Below, one piece after another: positions 1 through 10,701 of a stretch of DNA of 64,000 nucleotides. Below the pieces are notes generated by a model that was given only the letters and a program-made list of their open reading frames with translations, was not told the DNA's origin and did not search any database. Within the stretch, counting starts at the first letter, position 1, and each line of letters starts with the position of its first letter. This stretch comes from Pithys albifrons albifrons (Eukaryota; Chordata; Aves; Passeriformes; Thamnophilidae): positions 47,447,601 to 47,511,600 of the forward strand of contig NC_092461.1 of assembly GCF_047495875.1 (NCBI RefSeq). Reading direction: 5' to 3'. Position numbers and translations under genes: made by a program.

Positions 1-3000
1 GGCCTTCATTCATTATGAGAGAGCTCACTGTTCAGAAATAAATGTCTTTTCAGCTTTAGATTTGGATAGGCTAGATCAGATCACCTCCATTGTCTAGTGC
101 TAGAACACTAGCATTGTTACCTACTAAGTACTGAGTGGAAGGTTTATTTTGTAACTGATTCATCTCTTCATGTGTTCCTAAGCACTTACATAAAAAAAAG
201 TAAGCCTGAAGCAGATCAAATAGAAAAGGATAGGAAGGATTCAGAGGGATCAAAGTGAGAAAAGGTTATTCCCAAATGCCTTCTGAAATGCCAGTCTTCA
301 GCACTGAACTGAAAGTACTCTACAGCTGATACTACCTATCAGAGCCTGGAGCATGCCAGCAGGAAAGTGGTCTCTCCTCTGTAGGAGTCATTCTCCACTC
401 CAAACAAAAACTTATTTCTTAAATTAGAGTTGTTTAATGAATTAGGAATTTTCAGCTTTCTTTCTGCATTCCTCCTGCATTTTCTAACTCATCTTATGAG
501 TCGCTATGGTATGCAATGAGCCAGCACAGCGTTGACTGAAGCTCTATTGCCCTAGCAGCTGAACTTACTAAAAAATGTTCTAGCACAGCAAGGTGTTTCT
601 GAGCATGCATAAACCTCCATTTAGACTTAACATACCATTTATGATATCTCATTCTAAGCTGTGCATTCATTGTCTATCATTATGAATTATAGCAGGATGA
701 CAGAATCTTTTGAAACAGCTTTCTTCAAAAACAAAGAGTAATGTTTCATTGACCAACCCCTCCTAAAAAACATGTTTTTTCCTTAGTTTCTTGGTTTCTG
801 GAGATTTTAACTGAAATTTCTTATATTCATTAATGATTTTTGCAAGTCAGTAAGCATCTGTTCACTTTACACATACATTTAATTATATAATTTGTTCAGA
901 ACTCTTCACATCTGTCCTTTTGGCTTGCTCTCAGTGTTCTACTGTTCTTACCCATTCCTCATGCAACGCAGATATCTTGTACTGCAGCATTTGATTTATT
1001 TTCTTTTTTAGTATTATTTTTGCTTTTTGATTCAAGAAAGCAAAGAAGAACATGCATGGATTTACTATTTTTGATTTTTTACATTTGTATGTTAACTTAC
1101 ATTCAGGCTGTTGAAATGCTAGTGCATTGCCACCTTAGAGTCATGGCTCAAGTTGAAACTTGAGTAGTCCAAAAGAGTTTCCTCAAACATTCTCTCACTT
1201 ATTTAGTTATTTTAAATTTAATTAACACCCAATCCCATGTATTCTCCTAGTGATAAGTTTATAATTATATCACTTTCAGAAACAGTATTTTTTTTTCAAT
1301 TTCCCATATTCCAAGAGGCCATCTTCCCTTTTTACCAATTCAACCTGAACTATTTTGTATAGTAAATTACTTATTACACGGGGACAGGGCAGGAGGTAGA
1401 GATAAAGGGGAGAAGGTGAGAGGTTGTCTTGTACTAGTTCAGACAGGCGAGGCAAATATTGGTGATGGGTTGTAATAAATATACAAGAGGCAAAACTGCT
1501 TAACTGAAACTGTTACCTAGTTCGGTGTGCTAAATACTTTGCTTACCAGACTTACCTAGGATGTGATTTCACTTCTCTGATCTAAGTCGTACAGATTCGA
1601 GTACACATTTTCCTGACCTTGGAAAAAGTTTCCTTGTGTGGGCCACATCACAGAAATAAAGCTCAGCAGACATTAGGATGCAGATTCTGTATTACCTTTC
1701 TTCTATTACTGCTGCAGGTGATGACACATATTTTCAACAATGGTCATTATCCTTAGGGAATTTTTATATCAAAGACAGTAAACTATGAACCTGCACCAAA
1801 TAGCCATGTCTGTCCTGGGGTGTGTTTATTTTTCCCTTGCCAACCCCCTGCCCTCCTGCCCCATTCAATAAGGCATAGCACTTGGAGAGGGTACATAATT
1901 TATGATATTTTGGTATCAAGGGCCTTTCTTAGCCATCTCCAGTGAAACAAAATATTAATTGAAAGAACCCTTCAGCAAAACTATAGAAACAGAGATTTCA
2001 AATCTGCACAGGGGATGGCTGTCTTTGGTATTCAAAGATTTCTTAGGAATGTTGACTTTTCCCTCTCTTTTCACATTCATCTTCCAAAAGTCCATAAAAC
2101 TTCAGCTTTGATTAGCTGCTCTCTTTCTAGGCAGCACTGTATGCAGTGACAGTGTCTGACCTGGATTTGCAATATTTTTGAAGTTGAAAAATTCACCAAC
2201 TTGTTAATATTGTGCTTATCACACCCAAGAAAAAGAAGTAAAAGACTACAGAGTGCTTTGCTCAAAAATCCACACCATATTTTCTGCCTGTTCTAAGTGG
2301 TGCAACATCAGAACATCTTTTTCTGGATATCACTCAGAGGTACTACAGAAGCATCCTGTAGCATGTGATTTCTGAAGAACCTTATTTTAAAAAGTGGAGC
2401 TGCCAGAATCCTGGCACCTCACTCTGGCTTAGAGGTTTATGTAGACTGCTGTTAGGCCTAATTATCTTCAAGGATCTTATAGATGCATCATAGAGCTGTG
2501 CTGCAATTATTTGCATTCTCAGAAATCTTATCTGAGTTTATATGTAAATTATATCACCTAGGCTGCAATACTATAGGAATGCAGGAAATGATGTTGATAA
2601 ATGCTAGGAGCAGGTTATTAGTAATCCTGTTTCACCATAGGTTAGAAGCAATTGTCTATGGACAAAGGTGTAAGAAATTTCTAACTGTGGAGGTACCACT
2701 CTGCTTATATGCTAGTGGATTTATGAAAAGTTTGGAAGGAAATAACATGCTACCAGTCTTCTCAGGTAACAGGGTAATAGCTACACTACATTAGGGCACA
2801 ATAATCTGAGCTGTTCTCAGAGTAGAATGAGAAAGTACCATGTTCATGGGAGTATGGCCAAGTGCAAAATATAAGTGCAATCTCCATTTCACAGTTACAT
2901 GATAGTATGCACTGATAACATAGGTAAAGTGTAGAGGAGAAAATTTGTTAAACACTTGTACTTGATAGATTGCACCCCATAGAAACCTTGTGGAGAGTTG

Positions 3001-3609
3001 AGTTTGCTGTCAGATGAGAGAAGACAGGACTGCAGTACACTCAAAGGCATTAAAAATAGCATGACTAATTGCACGTGTGATTTTTAACTCTCTTAATATT
3101 TTCATTCATACATACAGAGAATAATATTTAAAAAGTCATTCTTATATAGCATTCAAATTTGCATCCAAACTGTTCTGAAAAGTATTCAGAATTGTTATTT
3201 CCATTTTACAGGAGAGGATACCGTAAGGCAATATCTCTTAGGATCTCACGGATAACTTAGGATTCCAGCACAGAATTCCCATATCCCAGGCTATGGCAAT
3301 GAAAACATGCTTAATAAAAGAGGGTTAATTTTGGAAACATTTAAACAAATCAGTCACAGGATTGGATAGGATGCACTCACCAGTGCTGATGGAGCTGCCC
3401 CATGTTATTGCTAGGATTCTCTGGATTTGATCAATTTCATTGACTGTATCACATCATTTTTCTGGTTGTGGATGCTATGGAAGTTACCTCAATTTAGCTT
3501 GTAACACCTATTACATTTCTGCAACAGCTGAGAGAGGTTCTAGGTCCTGGGGGTTTAGCCCATTACCTAGAGGGGATGTGCTCCCCCTGCTGTCCCTCAC
3601 CACGTGGCC
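1..3609. other. Unique AT-rich sequence, no gene seen
   Basis: No repeat family, RNA gene or credible coding exon is recognisable here. Open frames are about 60-100 codons, without domains, and fit chance in AT-rich DNA. The last 80 bases (about 3530-3609) are GC-richer and abut the LTR that follows; they may be part of that element or of an older insertion. Confidence 0.6.
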
Positions 3610-4018
3610 TGCAGGGAGCCCAAAAAGACCCACACAGGAACCACAAGAGAAGATCGAGAGAGAAAGAGATTATTGCTAAAGGTAAGGGTTTATAAAGGTT
3701 TTGGGGGGATCCAAATACCACCAATAGTAAGCAAAGGGGAATTTGTACCTGTGCCAATAGGAATCAGGGGTTAACCAATAGAAAGGGGTAAAAAACAACC
3801 AATGAGAAGACTTCTTGAAACGTCCTTCCAGACCACCATATACATTCCAAAGGGTTGAGATAACAGTTATCTCAAGGGATTTTGGGAAAGAGAAGCGTGA
3901 CCTTGCAAAAAAAAGAACAAAGGAATCCATTTTGTGCATTTAAACAACATTAAAAACCTCAGTTTTTAAAGGCATTGGGGTTAGCCTCTTCATTTTCCTC
4001 ACAAGTCCACTTTTGACA
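3610..4018 (-). mobile_element. Probable solo LTR (ERV1-like), minus strand
   Basis: Read on the minus strand the element runs from TGTCAAAAGTGG to GGGCTCCCTGCA, so it has TG...CA ends. GGCC lies on both sides (3606-3609 and 4019-4022), a possible 4-bp target duplication typical of class I endogenous retroviruses. On the minus strand four ATTGG (inverted CCAAT) boxes, at plus positions 3721, 3754, 3775 and 3799, precede a TTTATAAA box at 3689-3696, which is the order expected of a U3 promoter. A 21-base palindrome (10-bp arms, one-base spacer) lies in U3 at 3855-3875. No internal retroviral genes are next to it. A 4-bp duplication in locally GC-rich sequence could be chance, so the left boundary is less certain than the right. 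Confidence 0.6.
3689..3803 (-). promoter_or_regulatory. LTR promoter: four CCAAT boxes and a TATA box
   Basis: Four CCAAT pentamers within 83 bases (read ATTGG on the minus strand) are followed 25 bases downstream by TTTATAAA. This is the U3 promoter arrangement of a retroviral LTR reading on the minus strand. Whether it is still active cannot be seen from sequence. Confidence 0.5.
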
Positions 4019-4516
4019 GGCCTTTTTCTATTCCAGATACTGTAAATCCATTGCCACACGTTTCCACATGTCTTGAAAAGAAAAAAAAAGGAAAAGCACA
4101 GATGTATTAAGCAGCTCAGATTTAATGAAATGTGGAGGAATGAAGTTGTTACTTGTATTTTCAGCTGAGGTTTTTTTTGAAACAGAAGTCCTTGAGACTA
4201 ATCCTATGCTTAACCATAGCAGCTCTGTCACTTTATGTAGTGGAGTGACTCTTAATTTGGAGCAGAAGAGAGTTTTGTCTCCTTTAGACTTCCTTAACAA
4301 TTCTTTTATGGAAAGAAATTGGTGTAGCTGTTTCTGAAAGCTATCCTGTATGCTAATAAGAACTTCATTCAAAAATCCTAGTTGTCTGTTTCTCCCTCTT
4401 TTTCATTATTTTCTTTGCTTGTCTTCTAGGTATCTTAATAATGATCCTGGAATTGGAAATTACTAGAAGAGGTATGGCACCCACCTAACCAACTGAAAAA
4501 ACATAGAGAGGCCATG
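4019..4516. other. Spacer between two LTRs with one minus-strand open frame
   Basis: A minus-strand frame is open from 4402 down to a stop near 4028 (about 124 codons). On the minus strand a pyrimidine run ending in CAG-like CAAG at about 4059-4080 looks like a splice acceptor inside that frame. No known domain is recognised. Several open stretches of this length are expected by chance in 64 kb of AT-rich DNA, so it is not called a gene. Confidence 0.35.
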
Positions 4517-5143
4517 TGTCCTAGTTCAGCAGGAGGGACCAGCTAACCCTGTGTGGGGGTGATCAAAGCTGAGTATTCTACCCCCTCTATTCATTCCCCA
4601 AGGTCAATGGGCCATTAGCAGCAGCTGCCCAGGGAGCCATTATCACTTCACACCCAGCCTGAGGGGGGCGGAGCTGCTAATGGGCCATCAACAGTTCAAC
4701 ACCCCCTGGCTCCCAGAGTTAATCACCCATTGTGTGAGTCCCCGCCCAGGGGGAGGGACTGAGTGCTCCCTGAGGGTACATAAGTGGTGGGTAAGAAGAC
4801 CTCGGGAACCTCTCGTCGGATCCAGAGCAGCAGCAGGACCTTGACAGGAGGAGATCACCGCTCTCGCCCAGACCACAGCCCTCGCCTGCACCAACAGGTT
4901 TTTCTTTTCCTTTTGCTCTGGACTTGGGGGAACCACAGGGGTCTCAGCACAAGGGCAAACAAACCCCCTTGGGTTTGTGCCCCGGGACACTGGGTTATAC
5001 TGCTGGGGTTTTGTGAGTTGAAAGCAATCTCCCTTGTGTGTCAGTGTTGTTATTGTAATATTATTATTAAATTTTAGGTCTGACTTATAATCTCTCTTGT
5101 GGTGAGTTCATTTCCCCTGCTGGTTCACCTTTAAACCAGCACA
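4517..5143 (+). mobile_element. Solo LTR, ERVL-like, copy 1 of a three-copy family
   Basis: The element starts TGTCCTAGTTCAG and ends AAACCAGCACA. It is flanked by an exact 5-bp duplication CCATG (4512-4516 and 5144-5148). A 5-bp duplication suits ERVL-type (class III) elements, although other classes sometimes give 5 bp. The ends and several internal blocks, including the pyrimidine stretch before the AT-rich 3' part and an ATTAAA polyadenylation signal near 5064, are shared with the elements at 31089-31817 and 44149-44901. This copy is the most diverged of the three. A weak TATA-like TACATAA lies at 4777-4783. No internal region remains, so this is a recombined solo LTR. Confidence 0.85.
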
Positions 5144-6178
5144 CCATGGAACAACCTCCTTCCTTTGCTTGAAGACTTACCAAAGAAGAAACAATGGTGC
5201 ACATAAACTTGAGAGGATGAATTAAGGTATTACTATGATTGGAATCAAATCTTCACACTGGTGTTTCAAGTAGCAGAGCATGCCTGGAGAGCACAGTGTT
5301 TAGTGAAGGCTGGGAAAACTCACAGCTGTGTGCCATTTAACCCAAACTGAGCCTGACATGTCTTTCACCAGGTTTTGAAAGGAAAACTCTATGGAAATGT
5401 ATACATATGTATTGAAGGAAAATATGATTCCTTTCCTTTCCTTTTGATTGACATAATCATGCTCTCAGAACCTAACTTGTTAGTATAAGACACTTTACTT
5501 TTTCTGTGAAAATAGTCCTTTTTACAAAACAGAGAATTGATTAAACATTGCTCACCTGGCAGCAGACCTCTCCAGTAGAGTGAACTTGTGAATCAACAGC
5601 TTATTGCCATTGTCTCTAAGTGCATTCTATTTACAGAGGATCACTTGCGTGACACTACAGGGTCAATAAACCAAAGATAAAGGTAATTTACCAAACCAGA
5701 AATCTCTACTCCAGATAAGATGGTATTAAGCATCCCGTGTTTATATGGGTTTATTTAATGTCTTTGGACACAAGATCAGTGTTGGCAAACAATATGAGAT
5801 AGGAATTTTAGTCAGAAGCTGCATAAACCTAAAGCACTATGGGAAAAAGAAGAGCACAAAATATGAGGAACGAAGGATATACCAGGACCAGTTAGAAGGC
5901 TGTAACACCCTTTCTGTCCCCGTGGTGAGCATGCATGACATGTCATGTGTCTGGCAGCGTAAGTTTATCCCCTACGATGTCTAGATAGCTGACACACTAT
6001 TTATGAAGTGTTTGCTTGAGGGAATATATCTGTACAGATTTATAAGCAGGAACAAGCATAAGGAAAATAGAATCTCATGTGTGCAGTAACACTGCAAATT
6101 CAACCTTTGCCTACTTACCATCAATTTCTATGTTCTTTGCCTATTTTATATGTAATTACCTCTTTACAACATCACAGT
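5144..6178. other. Unique sequence, no feature seen
   Basis: AT-rich single-copy sequence between an LTR and a CR1 tail. The longest open frame (79 codons from 5745) has no recognisable domain. Confidence 0.6.
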
Positions 6179-6481
6179 CTACAACGTCCTCAAGGAAGGC
6201 AGTGGAGGAGGAGAGTACCACTGACAGGACATGAGAAAAAGTAATGCATCAGGCAAAGTTTAAATTGGATGTTAGGGAAAGGTTTACCACAAAGAGGGTG
6301 GTCAGTCACTGGAAAAGGCTCCTCAGGCAAGTGGCCATCACATTAAGCCTATCAGAATTCAATGAGTGTCTGGATGACATTCCTAGTCATATAGTTTAGT
6401 TTCAGGTAGTCCTGCAAGGGGCAGGAGTTGGACTTGGTGATTCTTATGGTTGTCTTCCACCCTGACACATTCTATGATTCT
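6179..6481 (+). mobile_element. CR1 LINE 3' fragment
   Basis: A 5'-truncated CR1 copy on the plus strand. It has the end of the reverse-transcriptase reading frame in the typical avian form (a 'ggttagg...aaaggttt...cac...agggtggt' track followed by 'cactgg...aggctcc'), then the 'ggagttggacttggtgatt' segment of the 3' UTR. It terminates in the CR1 3' repeat ATTCTATGATTCT at about 6469-6481. Frames are broken; it is dead sequence. CR1 elements are usually 5'-truncated and leave no clear target duplication, as here. Confidence 0.88.
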
Positions 6482-9400
6482 CATCTTTGAATGGTGTTTA
6501 AAATAGTATCGCCATACTTTTGAGTTTAGCAGCAACAATTGTGAGCAAGGCAAACTAATACAAATGAAAATGGGTTCATTAAAGGTTAGGGTTATCTATT
6601 ACTTTTTTCAATCCACACAAGCCATAACTTCAGTCCTAATTATTTTCTTGCTCTCTCAATATATTTGATTAGATAGATGACTGATTTTGAGATGCCACAA
6701 GGATTTCTGAGCTGTAACCAGTCAAGGAAGATTCTTACAGCCTTTCTCAACTTTCTTATCACTGAGCTAATTATGTTATGGAAAAGATTTTATCTGTCTC
6801 TATATTGACAGTTTTGCCTATAGTCTTCCTTCAACAGAAAGTGAAAGAGCATTTAAAGAAAATGAGAAAGCAGAAAAACAGCAGGCATAAACTTAAACAC
6901 AATAATGCAGAAATAAAACTATATGTTTTTACTCTTAAGATGAATAAAGGCAAGAAGCTGATTCCCAGAACTGAAGCAAGACCTTTTCTGTGAAAAAGTG
7001 GTCTGAACCAATGCATACATCTATACAGTTTACTTTACAGCTGTCTGAAGAGAATTCATGATTTAACGAAGAATACCACTTTTCTTGATATATGTATATT
7101 GGTATGACTCTTAATCATATATTAACTGATAATTTTTAATATATATATGTATAGGTAAGTAAAAAATTACGAGGATCATCTAAAGTACATTTCTCTCCAA
7201 AGCCTCTCAGGCTGCAGAGAAGATCTATTTCAATAACTAGAAAAAAGTCCACAGAAAGCCATACTGTACAGGGAGGGTCAGATGGTAAAACCAGCTGTAA
7301 TAAAGGATAAACATATCAAAGTGTGCTGGCAGCCTGTTCCAGAATCACTGATGCTTTATACAGTGAAATGAACCTGAATTACCACACTACTGTTAGGATT
7401 CCATCTAACTGAGCAACTAGAGGAGGAAGAGAAGGTAAGAGAAGGAGAGTGCCTGTCAGCTTCAGGGAAATTTCTGAACTACTGTGCAGTAAAGAAGGAC
7501 ACAGAGATCAGATTGCCCCACTACTAGAAACGTGATCAAATTTTGACAAGATGCAGGGCAAATGTGAGGTGTCCCAATATCTCCTACCCTGCAAAATGGC
7601 TTAAGTAATGTGCTCTCTCAATGCTCCCAGTGGCAGTCTCTGCACATTTTTCACTATTGTCATGACTTGCGGTTTACAGCAGCTACTGAACACAGTCAGT
7701 GGGATTCAGTCTACAGCTGTTTGACATGTTGTAAGCTTTTCAAGACACCTACATGGGACTGCCAGAAATTTCACTGAGTCCAGTTCAGCAGACCCCTACC
7801 CTTCAGAAGACATAAAAGGCAGATAGGGAAGATACGTGGGGCATCTCAAATGACAGTACATGCTTATACCTGGACAACTGAATCATACCCAGTAAGTCAA
7901 GGCAGGAGCACTGCAGAAGTTCACAAAACCTCAAAGTACACTGACTGACTTCTTTTCAGCCTTTCAGCATGTTCTGATTTAATGACCTCACTTCAATGTG
8001 TTTTAAAGGATATATGAAGTGAAAATTCCCAATCACTAGAGGCAGGGAATTTTTTGCAATAATTATGTTGTTCTAGGCAGTTAATGCCCCTGCTTGTTGC
8101 AACCAACCACCAAGTCCGCCATGGCTCCCTGCAATTCACAGACTAAAGAGAAGTATTTTAAAGTATCTATGACGTATTTACCTTTAGTTATCCCATTGTT
8201 CATCCTTGCAGGGTCTTGACTGCCTTGATCTGGAAATACTCTATTTTCTGTCACTGGAATAAAGTGTATAAGTGTATTTGCCCACACAACTTCCCTGATT
8301 ACAGATTGTAGTTAAAGATACAGTTAAGTGCAACTTATCATGTAAAGAGATGGGATCAGAAATAATTGCAGTTCTGAAATTAAAAGATTGGCAGATTTTT
8401 TTTCTTTCAGTTTTGTTATCCATGTAAACAGTATAAAATGGTAATATTAGCAATTACTTGACCTGACAACTACCACAGACAAGGTGCTAGAATAAATAGA
8501 CCAATGGAGTACAAAGATGGATTGAATAACCTTTCACAGTTCCTCTCAGCATTATTTTCTGTAGTTAAAAAAAATGGTATACCCCAGCGGGGAAAGTTTC
8601 ACATTAGTCAAATAGTATCTTTGCTTTACAGTAATTATTTGCAATTTTTAGAGGAAAGATGAACAGCACTGTTAATAACTACTGATCAGTATTTAGAATC
8701 TGAGAACACATTTAGTTTGAAATGATGACTTAGAAGAGATTAAAATCTGACCTCCAGTTCTTTCATGTTCACTTATCATGCACTTAGACATCAAGAGGGG
8801 TCAAACAATTATCCAAAGTTACTTTAAACATTCAGGCTGGTAGTATTGGAGTATATTTGGCCTGCTTCACATCCAAATACAATTTTGCTCTTCTGCCTTT
8901 AAATACGTGCTGTGTCATCTTTCTTTGTCTGGTTGGGAATGTGCATTAGTCATTCGTACCTCTTTAACATGAACAGGTCATCTGGCTTGATGATTAATGC
9001 CTCTCATCTTCAATAAAAGCACTAAGAATGCTAAAATCCTCATCAGACTAATTAGTAAGAATGCCCTTGAGCCAGCCACAAGTCTTAGTACAGAGCTGTC
9101 ATGAGTTCACAGAACCGCTATCTCTGATCTTTTTAGTTACTTCTTCTAAGTAATATCTGACCATTCAACGGAGATCACAGACACAACAGTTTCTGGCCTG
9201 GGAGCATCTTTTTTACCATTATTTTTCCCCAGATAGTCAATTTCAATGCACTGAGTTCGTCACAGTTTTCATGCATGAAAATTGCTCATCTAAAGCTGAT
9301 TATATGGCAATGTAACAAATACTGACCAAGGAAAAAAGTTGGCTCCTTCTGAGCCAAAATGAAACATTTTACTTAACAAATTGAACAGAAAAGCAATGAA

Positions 9401-10109
9401 GATAAGATAATAATCTCCTTCCAGGGCTATATTATGCTTTACTAACTTTTCTGAAGTTTGAGGCAATCCTTTCCTTTATTTACTTTAGTTTTGCTATCAT
9501 TATTACCAAGTACTATTCCCATTTTAGATTGACATAATTTACCAATGAATGAGTCTCATCATTCCATATAGCCTCTCATTGTTAGTACAGTAAAAACAAT
9601 AAAAGATTTGCTTGAAGACAGAACAAACAATCCATATTTATTACTTCTTCAGGTAAGGGAGAATTCACCACTTGATTCACCACTTCTTAAGTCAGTATAA
9701 ATATTTCAGGGAAAGGAAATGAGCACAACTCTGCACTAAGCAGCTCTAGATTTTGTCATGAGCTGTGTGTGTCAAATATAAGCTTTTCCCCCAGTTGCAA
9801 GTTTTGTCCGGAATTGAGATATTGATATTTATGAGAAGTAAAGCAGGATTCCTTCTTTAAAACTGCAGTATTATTCTAGCCTTGATTAACAACATTCAAA
9901 AATCAAAGTCCTGTGATCATTGTATTACTCTTCAATATTTTGTGATGTTATTCTAGCTTCAGGATCAGCACTAAGACATGTCTTCTATCCTGGATCCTCC
10001 ATCCCTTGAGTCCTAAAATCCATATTTTCACACATCATGTTATTTGCAGCTGTGGAAATTATTTTATGTGTCCAACATGCTTTAGGATTCCCCGGATGCA
10101 CACTATGAG
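6482..10109. other. Unique AT-rich sequence, no gene seen
   Basis: No repeats of known type except short AT-rich runs near 7080-7155. A block at about 8935-9060 carries several TAAT-core motifs and resembles conserved noncoding sequence. A short 12-base direct duplication (ATTCACCACTTG-like) occurs near 9660-9685. No coding exon is supported. Confidence 0.55.
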
Positions 10110-10473
10110 ATAGAATTGTTGAATAGTTTGGGTTGGAAGGGACCTTAAAGATCACCTAGTTCCAATCCCTCTGTCATGGACAGGGATGCCACCCACTAGA
10201 CCAGGCTGCTCAGTATCTTATCCAACCTGGATTTGAACACTTACAGGGATGGGGTGTCCACAGCTACTCTGGACAACCTGTTCCAATGCCTCACCATCCT
10301 CAGGATAAAAAATTTCCTCCTAATACCCAATCTAAACCTACCCTCACTTAATTTGAAGTCATTGTCTTGTCGCTGTGTGCCCTTCCAAATGAACCCTCTC
10401 CAACTCTCTTGTAGGCCTCCCATAGGTACTGGCAGGTGATATAAGGTCTCCACAGAGTCTCTTCACCAGGGTG
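10110..10473 (-). mobile_element. CR1 LINE 3' fragment
   Basis: This is a CR1 tail in reverse orientation. From left to right it reads the reversed 3' UTR ('gggttggaagggacctta', 'agatcacctagttccaa', 'ccacccactagaccaggctgct'), then the reversed end of the reverse-transcriptase frame ('tggacaacctgttccaatg...'), and ends at a CR1-typical 'ataaggtctcc' segment. The terminal octamers are degraded. On the minus strand a translated piece still resembles CR1 protein (the KFFILRMVRHWNRL stretch) but the frame is not intact. Confidence 0.88.
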
Positions 10474-10611
10474 ATCAATAGGACTATTGTTTTAACTGCA
10501 ACAGAACCATTTCACTATTTTTGCCCACCTGTACTCAAAAGGCTGAATTTTTTTCTCTTTTTTTCCTTTTTTTTCTGTCAGGGCCCAATCTAACCTTTCC
10601 TGAAATCTACT

Positions 10612-10660
10612 GGTATGTATGTAGGTATGTATGTATGTATGTATGTATGTATAGATAGAT

Positions 10661-10700
<40 letters not shown>

Positions 10701-10701
10701 T
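10612..10701. repeat. Compound microsatellite (GTAT)n-(GATA)n
   Basis: About 40 bases of GTAT repeats switch directly to about 45 bases of GATA repeats, with one imperfect unit at the join. It is likely length-variable between individuals. Confidence 0.95.
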
